A DNA stretch of 64,000 bases from Syntrophorhabdaceae bacterium (GTDB lineage Bacteria > Desulfobacterota > Syntrophorhabdia > Syntrophorhabdales > Syntrophorhabdaceae): contig JAOAGQ010000050.1 in NCBI GenBank assembly GCA_026415675.1, positions 1 to 64,000 on the forward strand, written 5' to 3'. Each line of letters begins with the position of its first letter. Position 1 is the first letter of the stretch. Below the pieces are notes generated by a model. It was not told where the DNA came from. It was given only the letters and a program-made list of their open reading frames with translations, and ran no database searches. Shown piece after piece: positions 34,655 through 42,905 of the stretch. Made by a program: the position numbers and the translations under genes.

Positions 34655-35104
34655 ATGGCTTTGGATGATATCGACAGGAGTATCATAAACATCCTCCAGG
34701 AGGAATTTCCTCTTGTTTCAAGGCCTTTTGCCGAAATAGCAGATTTCTTGCATATCGAAGAGGAGGAGGTCCTCGAAAGGGTAAAACGTCTTAAAAAGGC
34801 AGGCTATATACGGAGGATCGGCCCTGTTCTGGAGAGAAAAAAACTGATGTATGCAAGCACCCTCTGTGGGGTGAGGGTGAAAGAAGAGAAGCTGGAAGCC
34901 TTTATAGAGGAGTTAAATAGACATCAAGGTGTCACCCATAACTATGAGAGGGATGGGGACCTCAATATCTGGTTCACCATAACATCAAGGACAAAAGAAC
35001 AGATACAATCCTTTCTGTCGGAGCTTGAGAAGAAATACGATGTGGTGATCTACAGGTTCCCTGAAAAAAAGACGTTCAAGATAAAGACTTTTTTCCCGGT
35101 GTAG
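34655..35104 (+). CDS. AhbA/AhbB-like siroheme decarboxylase subunit (Lrp/AsnC fold)
   Basis: A 149-residue protein with an N-terminal winged helix-turn-helix (DDIDRSIINILQEEFPLVSR) and a C-terminal RAM-like domain carrying GVTHNYERDGDLNIWFT. The GVTHNYxR motif is typical of AhbA/AhbB/NirD-type siroheme decarboxylases, which remove acetate side chains on the way to heme or d1 heme. These enzymes usually work as AhbAB pairs, but no partner gene is nearby. It could alternatively be an Lrp-like regulator, though the motif argues against that. Confidence 0.75.
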   Translation: MALDDIDRSIINILQEEFPLVSRPFAEIADFLHIEEEEVLERVKRLKKAGYIRRIGPVLERKKLMYASTLCGVRVKEEKLEAFIEELNRHQGVTHNYERDGDLNIWFTITSRTKEQIQSFLSELEKKYDVVIYRFPEKKTFKIKTFFPV

Positions 35105-35192
35105 GATAGGCATCGGTTGGTAAAATCATTTCCGGCATAGTTGAGTATCTATTAAAAATGTTAAAAGTGAGCATACCGGAGAGGACGATAAA

Positions 35193-37772
35193 ATGGACAG
35201 AAACGGGGAAAAACATAAAAATGTCTTTTTGATAGACGGCCATTCTTTCCTTTACAGGGCCTTTTACGCAACCCCATACCTTTCAAACTCAAAAGGTATG
35301 CCAACAAATGCCATATACGGTTTTATTATTATGTTGAAGAGGCTGATCGAGGAGCATAAACCCGACAGTCTCGTCGTGGTCTTCGATTCGGCAGGTCCAT
35401 CCTTCAGGGAAAACATCTTCAATCAATATAAGGCCCAGAGACCATCCATGCCCGATAATCTATCTATACAGATACCCTACCTAAAGAGGATTATCCAGGC
35501 CATGGGGTTGCCCTGCTTTGAAAAAGAAGGTTATGAGGCAGACGATGTTATAGGAACCATAATCTCCAGGTTAAAAACCCATAATGTTCATCTCTATATT
35601 GCCACCGGAGATAAGGATATGATGCAACTCGTAGGGGGAAATGTCTTTATAGTAGACACGATGAAAAACCAGTTAATCGGTGAAAAAGAAGTTATAGATA
35701 AGTTTGGGGTAAAACCCGAACTGATTGTCGATTACCTTGCCCTCTGCGGAGACCCCTCAGATAATATACCAGGGGTACCAGGCATAGGAGAAAAGACCGC
35801 GAGGGAATTGGTTAATACACATGGACCTATAGAGAAAATATATAGTGAAATAGATACGTTGAAAAAGCGTGCTGTAAAGGAAAGGCTCCTCTCGGGGAAA
35901 GAACTCGCCTTTATGAGCCGTCAGCTTGCTATGATCAAGACGGATGTTCCCATCGATATCGATTTTATTTTACTTAAGAAAAATGAGGCCGATGAAGATA
36001 CCCTTCGGAGCCTATACAGAGAGCTTGAGTTTGCCTCCCTTTACAGGGAGATGAAAAAGGAACAGTCAGAGGTAAGGCAGGTGTTGGAAAAGGGTTTTTC
36101 CGAGATTGTAAAGGGGCGCCTTGCCCTTATGGTTAAGCTCCAGAGAGTTACATCGAACGAACACGCATTAGAAGGTTTTGCCGTATACGACGGTGAAGGA
36201 ATCTATATCTCAAAAAACCAAAACGAACTCTTTGAGCTAATCAATTCTGAAAGCAGGATTATCACCTATAACCTAAAGCCAATATTGCTCTATCTGTATA
36301 AAACATCGGCCGACTCCGGGGGTAAAATAGGTGTACCCTCCCCAATAGACACGGATAGATTCTTTGACACCATGCTCGCCTCATATCTTATTAACCCTTT
36401 ACGGAAAGATTTTAACCTCGATACACTGGTCGAAGAATTTTTAGAAATCGGGATTTCTAAAAGCGATTGTAACGGATTTTTAAAAGAGGGGGTTCAGACT
36501 CTATTTAGGCTTGAGGAGACCCTATCGGAGAGACTTAAAAATGACGGACTTTATGAACTCTTCTATACTGTAGAGATGCCTTTGACGGCTGTTCTTGCCC
36601 AGATGGAGTCAATCGGCGTAAAGGTCGACAGGGTTATGCTCAACGAACTGTCGAGGGATTTTGACAGAAGACTAAACCAGATCATGAAGACCATATATAA
36701 CCTCTCCGGGGAGCCCTTCAATATAAACTCACCCCAGCAACTCTCCAAAATACTCTTCGAAAAACTGGGACTTCAGCCTATAAAAAAGACAAAGACAGGT
36801 TTTTCTACAGACACAGAGGTTCTTGAGACCCTATCCATCCATCACCCCCTGCCAGGGGAAATATTGAGATACCGAACCCTTTCTAAACTGAAAAATACTT
36901 ATGTGGATGTTCTTCCTACCCTGATAAACCCAAAAACAGGGCGGGTCCATACCTCTTTCAACCAGATGGTCGTTGCAACGGGGAGGCTAAGTAGCAGTGA
37001 TCCTAATCTACAGAATATCCCTGTAAGGGGAGAGGAAGGCCGAAAGATAAGGGAAGCCTTTGTTCCCGAGGGGGGTTTCACCCTACTCTCCTCCGACTAT
37101 TCCCAGATTGAACTCAGGATACTCGCCCATCTATCGAACGACAGAGAGCTCATCGATGCCTTTCTAAAGGGGGAAGATATCCATACAAAAGTGGCGTGTG
37201 AGGTCTTCGGCGTGACCCCCGAGGGGGTGACCTCTGAAATGAGAAGAACCGCCAAGGTGATAAACTTTGGTATCATCTACGGGATGAGCGGATACGGTCT
37301 TGCAAAGGAGCTGAATATATCCCAAAGAGAAGCCCAGGCATATATAGACGGATATTTTGCCCTCCATAAAGGGGTCAGAGAATACATCGATAGGGTTATT
37401 GAGGAGGGAAGAAAAAATGGCTATGTTAGAACCATGTTTGGGAGGATAAGGCTCATTCCTGAGATCAATAACCCTGATCCTGCGGTAAGACAATTAGGGG
37501 AGAGAACCGCGATGAACACCCCTATACAGGGCACGGCGGCAGACATCATAAAGATCGCCATGATCAATATCGAGAGGGAGATAAGAAGAAAGGGTCTTTT
37601 ATCCCGCCTCATCCTCCAGATACACGATGAGCTTCTCTTTGAGGTAAAGGATGAGGAGCTAAACATCATGGAACAGATGGTTAAGGAAAAGATGGAACAT
37701 GCCGCGGAGCTCTCTATTCCCCTTAAAGTATCAATAGGTAAAGGTAAAAATTGGGCAGAGGCCCATAGTTAG
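35193..37772 (+). CDS. polA: DNA polymerase I
   Basis: An 859-residue family A polymerase. The 5'-nuclease domain covers residues 1-290 (LIDGHSFLYRAFYA, GDKDMMQLV, GVPGIGEKTA). The polymerase domain at the C-terminus has DYSQIELRILAH, RRTAKVINFGIIYGMSGYG and QIHDELLFEV. The middle segment aligns with the 3'-5' exonuclease, but I cannot see the DxE motif or the second metal-binding Asp, so proofreading is probably lost, as in several bacterial PolA proteins. It serves in Okazaki fragment maturation and repair. Confidence 0.95.
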   Translation: MDRNGEKHKNVFLIDGHSFLYRAFYATPYLSNSKGMPTNAIYGFIIMLKRLIEEHKPDSLVVVFDSAGPSFRENIFNQYKAQRPSMPDNLSIQIPYLKRIIQAMGLPCFEKEGYEADDVIGTIISRLKTHNVHLYIATGDKDMMQLVGGNVFIVDTMKNQLIGEKEVIDKFGVKPELIVDYLALCGDPSDNIPGVPGIGEKTARELVNTHGPIEKIYSEIDTLKKRAVKERLLSGKELAFMSRQLAMIKTDVPIDIDFILLKKNEADEDTLRSLYRELEFASLYREMKKEQSEVRQVLEKGFSEIVKGRLALMVKLQRVTSNEHALEGFAVYDGEGIYISKNQNELFELINSESRIITYNLKPILLYLYKTSADSGGKIGVPSPIDTDRFFDTMLASYLINPLRKDFNLDTLVEEFLEIGISKSDCNGFLKEGVQTLFRLEETLSERLKNDGLYELFYTVEMPLTAVLAQMESIGVKVDRVMLNELSRDFDRRLNQIMKTIYNLSGEPFNINSPQQLSKILFEKLGLQPIKKTKTGFSTDTEVLETLSIHHPLPGEILRYRTLSKLKNTYVDVLPTLINPKTGRVHTSFNQMVVATGRLSSSDPNLQNIPVRGEEGRKIREAFVPEGGFTLLSSDYSQIELRILAHLSNDRELIDAFLKGEDIHTKVACEVFGVTPEGVTSEMRRTAKVINFGIIYGMSGYGLAKELNISQREAQAYIDGYFALHKGVREYIDRVIEEGRKNGYVRTMFGRIRLIPEINNPDPAVRQLGERTAMNTPIQGTAADIIKIAMINIEREIRRKGLLSRLILQIHDELLFEVKDEELNIMEQMVKEKMEHAAELSIPLKVSIGKGKNWAEAHS

Positions 37773-37815
37773 AGCACCATCCGGTTTGAAAGGCAGGGCC
37801 TTCTTTTTGCGTAGT

Positions 37816-38058
37816 CTAATTTAGTATATAGTAACTGGCAGGTATCTTTTTCTTGCAGACAGGACATATGGGCTCAATCAATGTGTATGTCTTTCCGAAT
37901 ACGTCCACCTTTTTAAAGAAAACGCCGGGGGCGTCATATATATCCTTTTCGTTATATACCTTTCCACATTCACAGACAGGTATCTCCTGTCTTATCGTCT
38001 GTCCGTGAAATGCCTGCTCAGCGTACATATTTACCAGTTGTCTCTCTTTCCCAGTCAT
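37816..38058 (-). CDS. Small zinc-ribbon-like protein
   Basis: An 80-residue protein I do not recognise. It contains CECGK near residue 29 and CPVCKKK near residue 68, a four-cysteine arrangement that would bind one metal. The middle is mixed polar/hydrophobic, without a membrane segment. The gene is alone between polA (converging) and the S1-repeat gene, 53 nt downstream of the latter's end region. Function is unknown. Confidence 0.65.
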   Translation of the reverse strand: MTGKERQLVNMYAEQAFHGQTIRQEIPVCECGKVYNEKDIYDAPGVFFKKVDVFGKTYTLIEPICPVCKKKIPASYYILN

Positions 38059-38110
38059 ATTTGAAATATAAGGCCTACACCATTAAATTTCAATATACCG
38101 GAAAAAAAAT

Positions 38111-39568
38111 TTAAGACCCCCTGTTTAAGTGTATTTTCAATAGCTCCCCAAGACTACCGAGCTTCTTTTCACCTTCGCTTTGCCCCTTTGCGGCATTTAG
38201 GTGTTGGTCTACCATATTTCTCTCCTCTATACTCTCTGCCGCTACCCTGCTCAAGGTGATCTTTCTCTGCTCTCTGTTTACCCCTATCACCCCTACCTTT
38301 AACCTTGTCCCCGGGGGATAGGCCTTTTTCATGTTTGTACCCTTAGGTAGCCCAGTTTCAGAGTTGGGGAGTAGCCCTGTTAAACCATTATCGAGCTTTA
38401 TGAATATGCCATAGGGCATCACCTGCTCCACCACCCCATCAAGGAGTTCCCCTTCCTCGGGTAGTTCGGGCTCCTCCTTGTAAGGATTTTCAAGGGATAA
38501 AGAGATTTTTCGCCCCTCCCCATTTATGGATAGAATATACGCCTCAATTGTTTGTCCCTCCTCGAGCACCTCCTTCGGGTGCTTTATACGCCTTCCCGCC
38601 TCGATATTCGATATGTGGAGAAGCCCCTCTATTCCAGGCTCAAGACTCACAAACGCACCAAAAGAGGTGATCTTTACGACCCTACCCTTTATCTTATCCC
38701 CGACATTATACCTTTCCTCTATATTCTTCCAGGGATCCTCCTTTAATGCTTTAAGGCTCAAGGTAAGCCGGTTTTTCTCCCAATCTATCCCTATTACCTT
38801 TACAATCAATTCTTGCCCTCTCGAATAGACATCCTCCGGCCTTTCGTTTCTATCCCAGCCCAACTCACTTACAGGAATAAGGCCATCCACCCCTTTCAAA
38901 TCTACAAAAATACCAAAACTATGGATTGATTTTATAGTACCTGTAAGCTCCATACCGACAAAAAGGGTCTTTTTGATCTCTTCTATAGCCTCCTGTCTCT
39001 CCTGCTCAAGGACAGCCCTTCTTGAAAGGACTATATTCTTACCGTCCTCTTCAAAGCCAATCACCTTAAAGGGGAAGGTCTCCCCTATATATGTTTCCCC
39101 TTCTTTATTTGGCTTTATGTCAATCTGAGAGATGGGGCAAAAACATTTAACCCCCCCTACCATCACCTCAAAACCACCTTTTATGGAGGATTTTACCTTC
39201 CCCGATACAGGGAGGTCGGCATGATACGCATCCCGTATGCCTTTTAAATCTATCGTTGAGTATCCGTGGAGTCGGGTCGTAAATCTCTTTACCCCATCCT
39301 TCACGTGTATGAAAAAGGCATCTATCTCATCCCCTTCTTTAATGGATAAAGGCTCCTCCCCAGCTTTAAACTCTTTCACATCTATCACACCTTCTGTCTT
39401 TCCTCCAAGGTCAATATACACATAATCTTTTGTTATGCTAATCACATATGCCTTAACCTTCTGGCCAGGTTCAAGCCAAAAAGACACTTTGCCCTCTTTT
39501 TCAAGAAGGGCTTTAAAATCCTCATCTTCCGGGGTATGCGTATCGGGCTTTAAAATTTCATCAACCAT
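38111..39568 (-). CDS. S1 RNA-binding repeat protein (RpsA paralogue)
   Basis: A 485-residue protein with five S1 repeats, for example GTIKSIHSFGIFVDLKGVDG and GRVVKITSFGAFVSLEPGIE; the last repeat is GVVEQVMPYGIFIKLDNGLT. It resembles ribosomal protein S1 but is shorter than the six-repeat RpsA encoded at 14252, which is more likely the true S1. It may be a translation or RNA-decay factor, or an alternative S1. The last ~30 residues (LGSLGELLKIHL) resemble the tail of RpsA (STLGEILVP). Confidence 0.85.
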   Translation of the reverse strand: MVDEILKPDTHTPEDEDFKALLEKEGKVSFWLEPGQKVKAYVISITKDYVYIDLGGKTEGVIDVKEFKAGEEPLSIKEGDEIDAFFIHVKDGVKRFTTRLHGYSTIDLKGIRDAYHADLPVSGKVKSSIKGGFEVMVGGVKCFCPISQIDIKPNKEGETYIGETFPFKVIGFEEDGKNIVLSRRAVLEQERQEAIEEIKKTLFVGMELTGTIKSIHSFGIFVDLKGVDGLIPVSELGWDRNERPEDVYSRGQELIVKVIGIDWEKNRLTLSLKALKEDPWKNIEERYNVGDKIKGRVVKITSFGAFVSLEPGIEGLLHISNIEAGRRIKHPKEVLEEGQTIEAYILSINGEGRKISLSLENPYKEEPELPEEGELLDGVVEQVMPYGIFIKLDNGLTGLLPNSETGLPKGTNMKKAYPPGTRLKVGVIGVNREQRKITLSRVAAESIEERNMVDQHLNAAKGQSEGEKKLGSLGELLKIHLNRGS

Positions 39569-39692
39569 TTAATAATCTCCTTAATTTTTTTTGCAGTTTT
39601 ATACCTATGACAATTTTATCGGGGGCATCCTTAATTTATTTCTTGTTGACTAAATAATACTATCTTATCGCCAGAAAGTCCATAAGGTAAGA

Positions 39693-39718
39693 AGGGCGAT
39701 AAAACATCGTTTCGCCCT
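39693..39718 (-). terminator. Hairpin downstream of the DUF5661-like gene
   Basis: AGGGCGA (39693-39699) and TCGCCCT (39712-39718) are perfect complements with a 12-nt loop. On the minus strand the hairpin is followed by TTCTTACCTT, a weak T-rich tail. It lies 13 nt after the stop at 39731. Confidence 0.5.
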
Positions 39719-39730
39719 ATTCTAACCTTT

Positions 39731-40105
39731 TCACTTCTTCTCCTTCCAGTACGCTTCGGCCTCTTTTTCCATCTTCTCAAGTCTTGTATAGTAGTCGGGA
39801 AATTCCTCAAGGTGATCCATCGATATCTCCAGGGCCCTCATCTTATTATTCGTATGTTCCAGTTCCACCTCTATACCCATAAGTAACTGCTGGAGGTCAT
39901 ATTTGGTAATAGGTTTTCCATCTGCCTTTCCTCCTTTGATACCATCCTTAAAATTCTTTATATCTATACCGTAACTCTTCTTTATGGCGGCCCGGTATTC
40001 TTCGAATTTTTTAGGATCCTCTGCCTTTTGTGCCATAACAAACATAGGAAAAACAAGGGCAATGACCAATGAGACGACAACACCTATAAAAATCTTTTTA
40101 TCCAT
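39731..40105 (-). CDS. Exported DUF5661-like protein
   Basis: A 124-residue protein. Residues 1-25 form a signal peptide (KKIFIGVVVSLVIALVFPMF, then MAQK). The mature part has EVELEHTNNKMRALEISMDH and LEEFPDYYTRLEKME, which resemble the DUF5661 pattern (E.EHT...A.DHL.E.PDYYTRL). No catalytic residues are evident. It should be periplasmic; function is unknown. GGAGG precedes the ATG at 40105. Confidence 0.7.
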   Translation of the reverse strand: MDKKIFIGVVVSLVIALVFPMFVMAQKAEDPKKFEEYRAAIKKSYGIDIKNFKDGIKGGKADGKPITKYDLQQLLMGIEVELEHTNNKMRALEISMDHLEEFPDYYTRLEKMEKEAEAYWKEKK

Positions 40106-40147
40106 CTCCTCTTCCTCCTATTTGATTAGATTTATAAAAAACATTTT

Positions 40148-41128
40148 TTAAACCTCTATCTCCATTCCATCGTGGGCAATATCTATCTTCAACGGATAAG
40201 ATTCGGCATATATCTTTAGATATGTCCTCGTATCCTGGAGAAATGCATCGAGTTCCTCATCGGTCATGGTGGGTTCGTTATGAAATATACACAGGTGCTT
40301 TACCCGGGACTTAACGCTTAACTCAACGGCCACGATATTATTCGAATGACCCCAGTTCTCCTTTGTGGATATAGCATCGAGAAGCTGGTATTGGGCATCA
40401 AATATCAAGAGATCCGCACCTTCAAAAAAAGACAGGAAAGGGTAGCGATCTCCATAAGCCTCGTCCTTATGCTCTGAATCCGTTGAATATACGATGGTTT
40501 TCCCATCTTTTTCGAATCTATAACCGAAAGAGTCACCGGGGTGATTCTGGATCATCCCTTTTACATTTAACCCTCCTATCCGGTATGTCTCCCCACTTTT
40601 CAATGTATGAAACCTGATCTCCCCCTTGAGGTATCCCAACGGGACAGGGAAAAAGGGGCTATTCTGTTGGAGTTTAAAGGCCTGTTCTAAGTTATCGTGC
40701 ATGCCGTATATATTTATCACGTTTCCCCTGATATAGGCTGGTATAAAGAATGGAAATCCCTGTATGTGGTCCCAGTGTAGATGGGATATGAATATGTGGA
40801 ATATCCCCTTCTTTTTCATATCCCCCTTTCCGGCCTCTTTCATTATCGAATTTCCTAAATCCCTTATCCCTGTCCCCGCATCGCAGATGATGTACTCATC
40901 CACTCCGTCTATTTCAACACAGGATGTATTTGTTCCGTATGTCCCCACCGTTGAGAAGGGAAGCGTTCCCCTTGAAAGGGCATCCGATAAGAACATATCT
41001 ATCTCTTTATCTGTAGAAAGTCTCATGCCCTGGACCGCTTTGATAAGCTTTACGAGTTTTGACTTGATCGCCTCCTTCCTAAAAGATGAAGGCAAAGACC
41101 CCCTTGTACCCCAGAATAAAACCCTCAT
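40148..41128 (-). CDS. Metallo-beta-lactamase-fold hydrolase
   Basis: A 326-residue MBL-fold protein, intact in its metal site: SHLHWDHIQGF (HxHxDH), VKGMIQNHPGDSFGYRF, YSTDSEHKDEAYG and WGHSNNIVAVEL. The start MRVLFWGTRGSLPSSF is typical of an MBL subgroup that includes phosphodiesterase-like enzymes. The substrate could be a cyclic nucleotide or another phosphodiester. The gene follows an exported EF-hand protein and precedes the DUF5661-like gene on the same strand. Confidence 0.85.
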   Translation of the reverse strand: MRVLFWGTRGSLPSSFRKEAIKSKLVKLIKAVQGMRLSTDKEIDMFLSDALSRGTLPFSTVGTYGTNTSCVEIDGVDEYIICDAGTGIRDLGNSIMKEAGKGDMKKKGIFHIFISHLHWDHIQGFPFFIPAYIRGNVINIYGMHDNLEQAFKLQQNSPFFPVPLGYLKGEIRFHTLKSGETYRIGGLNVKGMIQNHPGDSFGYRFEKDGKTIVYSTDSEHKDEAYGDRYPFLSFFEGADLLIFDAQYQLLDAISTKENWGHSNNIVAVELSVKSRVKHLCIFHNEPTMTDEELDAFLQDTRTYLKIYAESYPLKIDIAHDGMEIEV

Positions 41129-41171
41129 CTATCTCCCCCAGAATCTCGTCCCTCAACTACCACAAAAAATA

Positions 41172-41849
41172 TTAATCCCTCTTCCTTAAAAGTTGTCTTT
41201 TGAGCTCTTTATACTCATCCTCGTTCAATACGTTATCCCTGTTCTTATCGTATCCCCTGAATGTCTCTATTGTTAGATCTGATACTATGGCACTCAACTC
41301 GGCAGGGGTGATCCTTCCATCCCCGTTATTATCAACATCCCTGAACTCGTAACTCCCCGTCCTTGCCGTTATTCTCACCGGTCTTTGACCCTGATATGCC
41401 GCTTTGACCCTTTTACCATCGATACTTGGCTCTGAAACCCTCTTCCCGTTTACAATGGTCGGGGGTTCCTTGTCTTTAACATCAGACCGTCCCTCTTTTG
41501 TGATGATCGTGCCATTAGCATAATATGAGATAAAGAGGGTATCACCGATCTTTATCTGTTCAACATCCCTATATCCCTTCAGGACGGGGTTTGCAATATC
41601 AAACGTTACAATTATCCCTCTGTTTTTCAAGGAGATGGTTTTACCCCCCGCATCTACCGCTATTACGGTGCCTTTAAAATCTCCTTTAGTCTTTGCCCTG
41701 ATCCTTACTTCGGGTTTTGTTGAATCGTCTTTTCTTCCATTCTCCCTTGCCTTGTTGTTATTCAACTGTGAAAAGCATGAAGGGGTGTAGAGGGTAAAAA
41801 GAAACGGTATGGCCAAAAGAGCTATAATAAAAATACGTCCATTTATCAT
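41172..41849 (-). CDS. Exported EF-hand calcium-binding protein
   Basis: A 225-residue protein with an N-terminal signal peptide (IFIIALLAIPFLFTLY) followed by a Cys that might be lipidated or simply cleaved. The middle contains a KOW/S1-like beta region (GTVIAVDAGGKTISLKNRG). The C-terminus carries two canonical EF-hand loops (DNNGDGRITPAE and DKNRDNVLNEDE), each with Asp/Asn at positions 1, 3, 5 and Glu at 12. It should bind Ca2+ in the envelope. Its partner is unknown. Confidence 0.75.
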   Translation of the reverse strand: MINGRIFIIALLAIPFLFTLYTPSCFSQLNNNKARENGRKDDSTKPEVRIRAKTKGDFKGTVIAVDAGGKTISLKNRGIIVTFDIANPVLKGYRDVEQIKIGDTLFISYYANGTIITKEGRSDVKDKEPPTIVNGKRVSEPSIDGKRVKAAYQGQRPVRITARTGSYEFRDVDNNGDGRITPAELSAIVSDLTIETFRGYDKNRDNVLNEDEYKELKRQLLRKRD

Positions 41850-41919
41850 CTTAATTTTTTTACCCTTTTTATATGGGGATGTTCAACAAAAATTTTGTAA
41901 ACAGGATGTCAGGCGCCTC

Positions 41920-42717
41920 TCAGTAAAAGTTTTTATTTTGGGGGCCGTTTCTTGAATTGTAGCCGAGTTCCTTTGATATGGCCTGAGCCGCCTCTTTTAG
42001 TTCATCTATGATCTTTACTACGGAGCCTTCTTTTATCTGGAAACCGGGCTGGGTTGCCCCTATTGCAGCAACCACTTTGCCAGAAAAATCGACGATAGGA
42101 ACCCCTATCCCTGTAAGCCCTTCTATGATTTCATCGACCTCTATGTAATAACCGCAACGCCTTGTCTCGTCAAGCCTCTTTAGTATCTCCTCGATGTCTG
42201 TCACCGTCTTCTCTGTGATTTTAGTGGGGGGAAAGAGTTTAAAGAGCCTCCTCCTCTCCTCGTCGTCCATATAGGCCACAAGGGTCATACCGAGCATCCC
42301 GTAGTAGGGAGGTCTTTTAAGGCCCGAATGGGATGTAACCCTTATTATGCTGTCCCCTTCTCTTTTGTCTATATAGAGGAGATGGTCATCCTTTATCACA
42401 CCGAGGAGTATCGTTGCCTTGAGGCTACTCGATAGCGCATCCATATAACGGGCTGCCGCCTTCCTGATAGAGAGAGAGGAGTAGACGATACCGCCTAATT
42501 CAAATAATCTTAAGCCGAGACTGTATTTATTCTGAATCTCATCGTATCTCAGCAAACCGGCCTTCTCGAGGGACTTCAGTATTCTAAATAGAGTAGTCTT
42601 CGGAAGGCCGGTCTTTTTCTTTATCTCGGCAAAGGAAAAACTGTTTTCCTTGAATGTGTAGAGATCGAGTATGGATATGACCTTCTCTATGACCTTTATA
42701 TTGCCTATCTGTTCCAT
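41920..42717 (-). CDS. IclR-family transcriptional regulator (distal to CoA ligase)
   Basis: A 265-residue IclR-type regulator: the N-terminal winged helix-turn-helix (FAEIKKKTGLPKTTLFRILK) is followed by the effector-binding domain (GYYIEVDEIIEGLTGIGVPI). It is the third gene of the apparent operon CoA ligase - 51-residue protein - IclR. It is paralogous to the IclR gene at 44347, which is divergent from the same operon. Effectors of the family are often aromatic or short-chain acids, in line with the CoA ligase neighbour. Confidence 0.9.
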   Translation of the reverse strand: MEQIGNIKVIEKVISILDLYTFKENSFSFAEIKKKTGLPKTTLFRILKSLEKAGLLRYDEIQNKYSLGLRLFELGGIVYSSLSIRKAAARYMDALSSSLKATILLGVIKDDHLLYIDKREGDSIIRVTSHSGLKRPPYYGMLGMTLVAYMDDEERRRLFKLFPPTKITEKTVTDIEEILKRLDETRRCGYYIEVDEIIEGLTGIGVPIVDFSGKVVAAIGATQPGFQIKEGSVVKIIDELKEAAQAISKELGYNSRNGPQNKNFY

Positions 42718-42749
42718 ACATTATTCGATCTCAAAAAACAGTCTATCCT

Positions 42750-42905
42750 TTACTCCTCCCACATCGCTGTGGCGAATTTCAGCAAGTAGACAAACACAAG
42801 GATGATGGATGCATTCTTTACGATACTATTGTTCTCCGGCGCGAGAGATTTCAATCTCAATGCGCTTTCCTCTATCTTTTTTATCTCTTTTCTTATCTCT
42901 TCCAT
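42750..42905 (-). CDS. 51-residue membrane microprotein
   Basis: A 51-residue ORF starts at 42905, and its ATG overlaps the stop of the CoA ligase gene by 1 nt (TGATG). GAGAGGTGG lies upstream at good distance. The N-terminal half is a charged amphipathic helix (EEIRKEIKKIEESALRLKSL); the C-terminal half is a single membrane-like segment (ASIILVFVYLLKFATAM). I do not recognise a family. Coupled translation suggests it is made in step with the ligase and could anchor or modulate it at the membrane, which is only an inference. Confidence 0.65.
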   Translation of the reverse strand: MEEIRKEIKKIEESALRLKSLAPENNSIVKNASIILVFVYLLKFATAMWEE

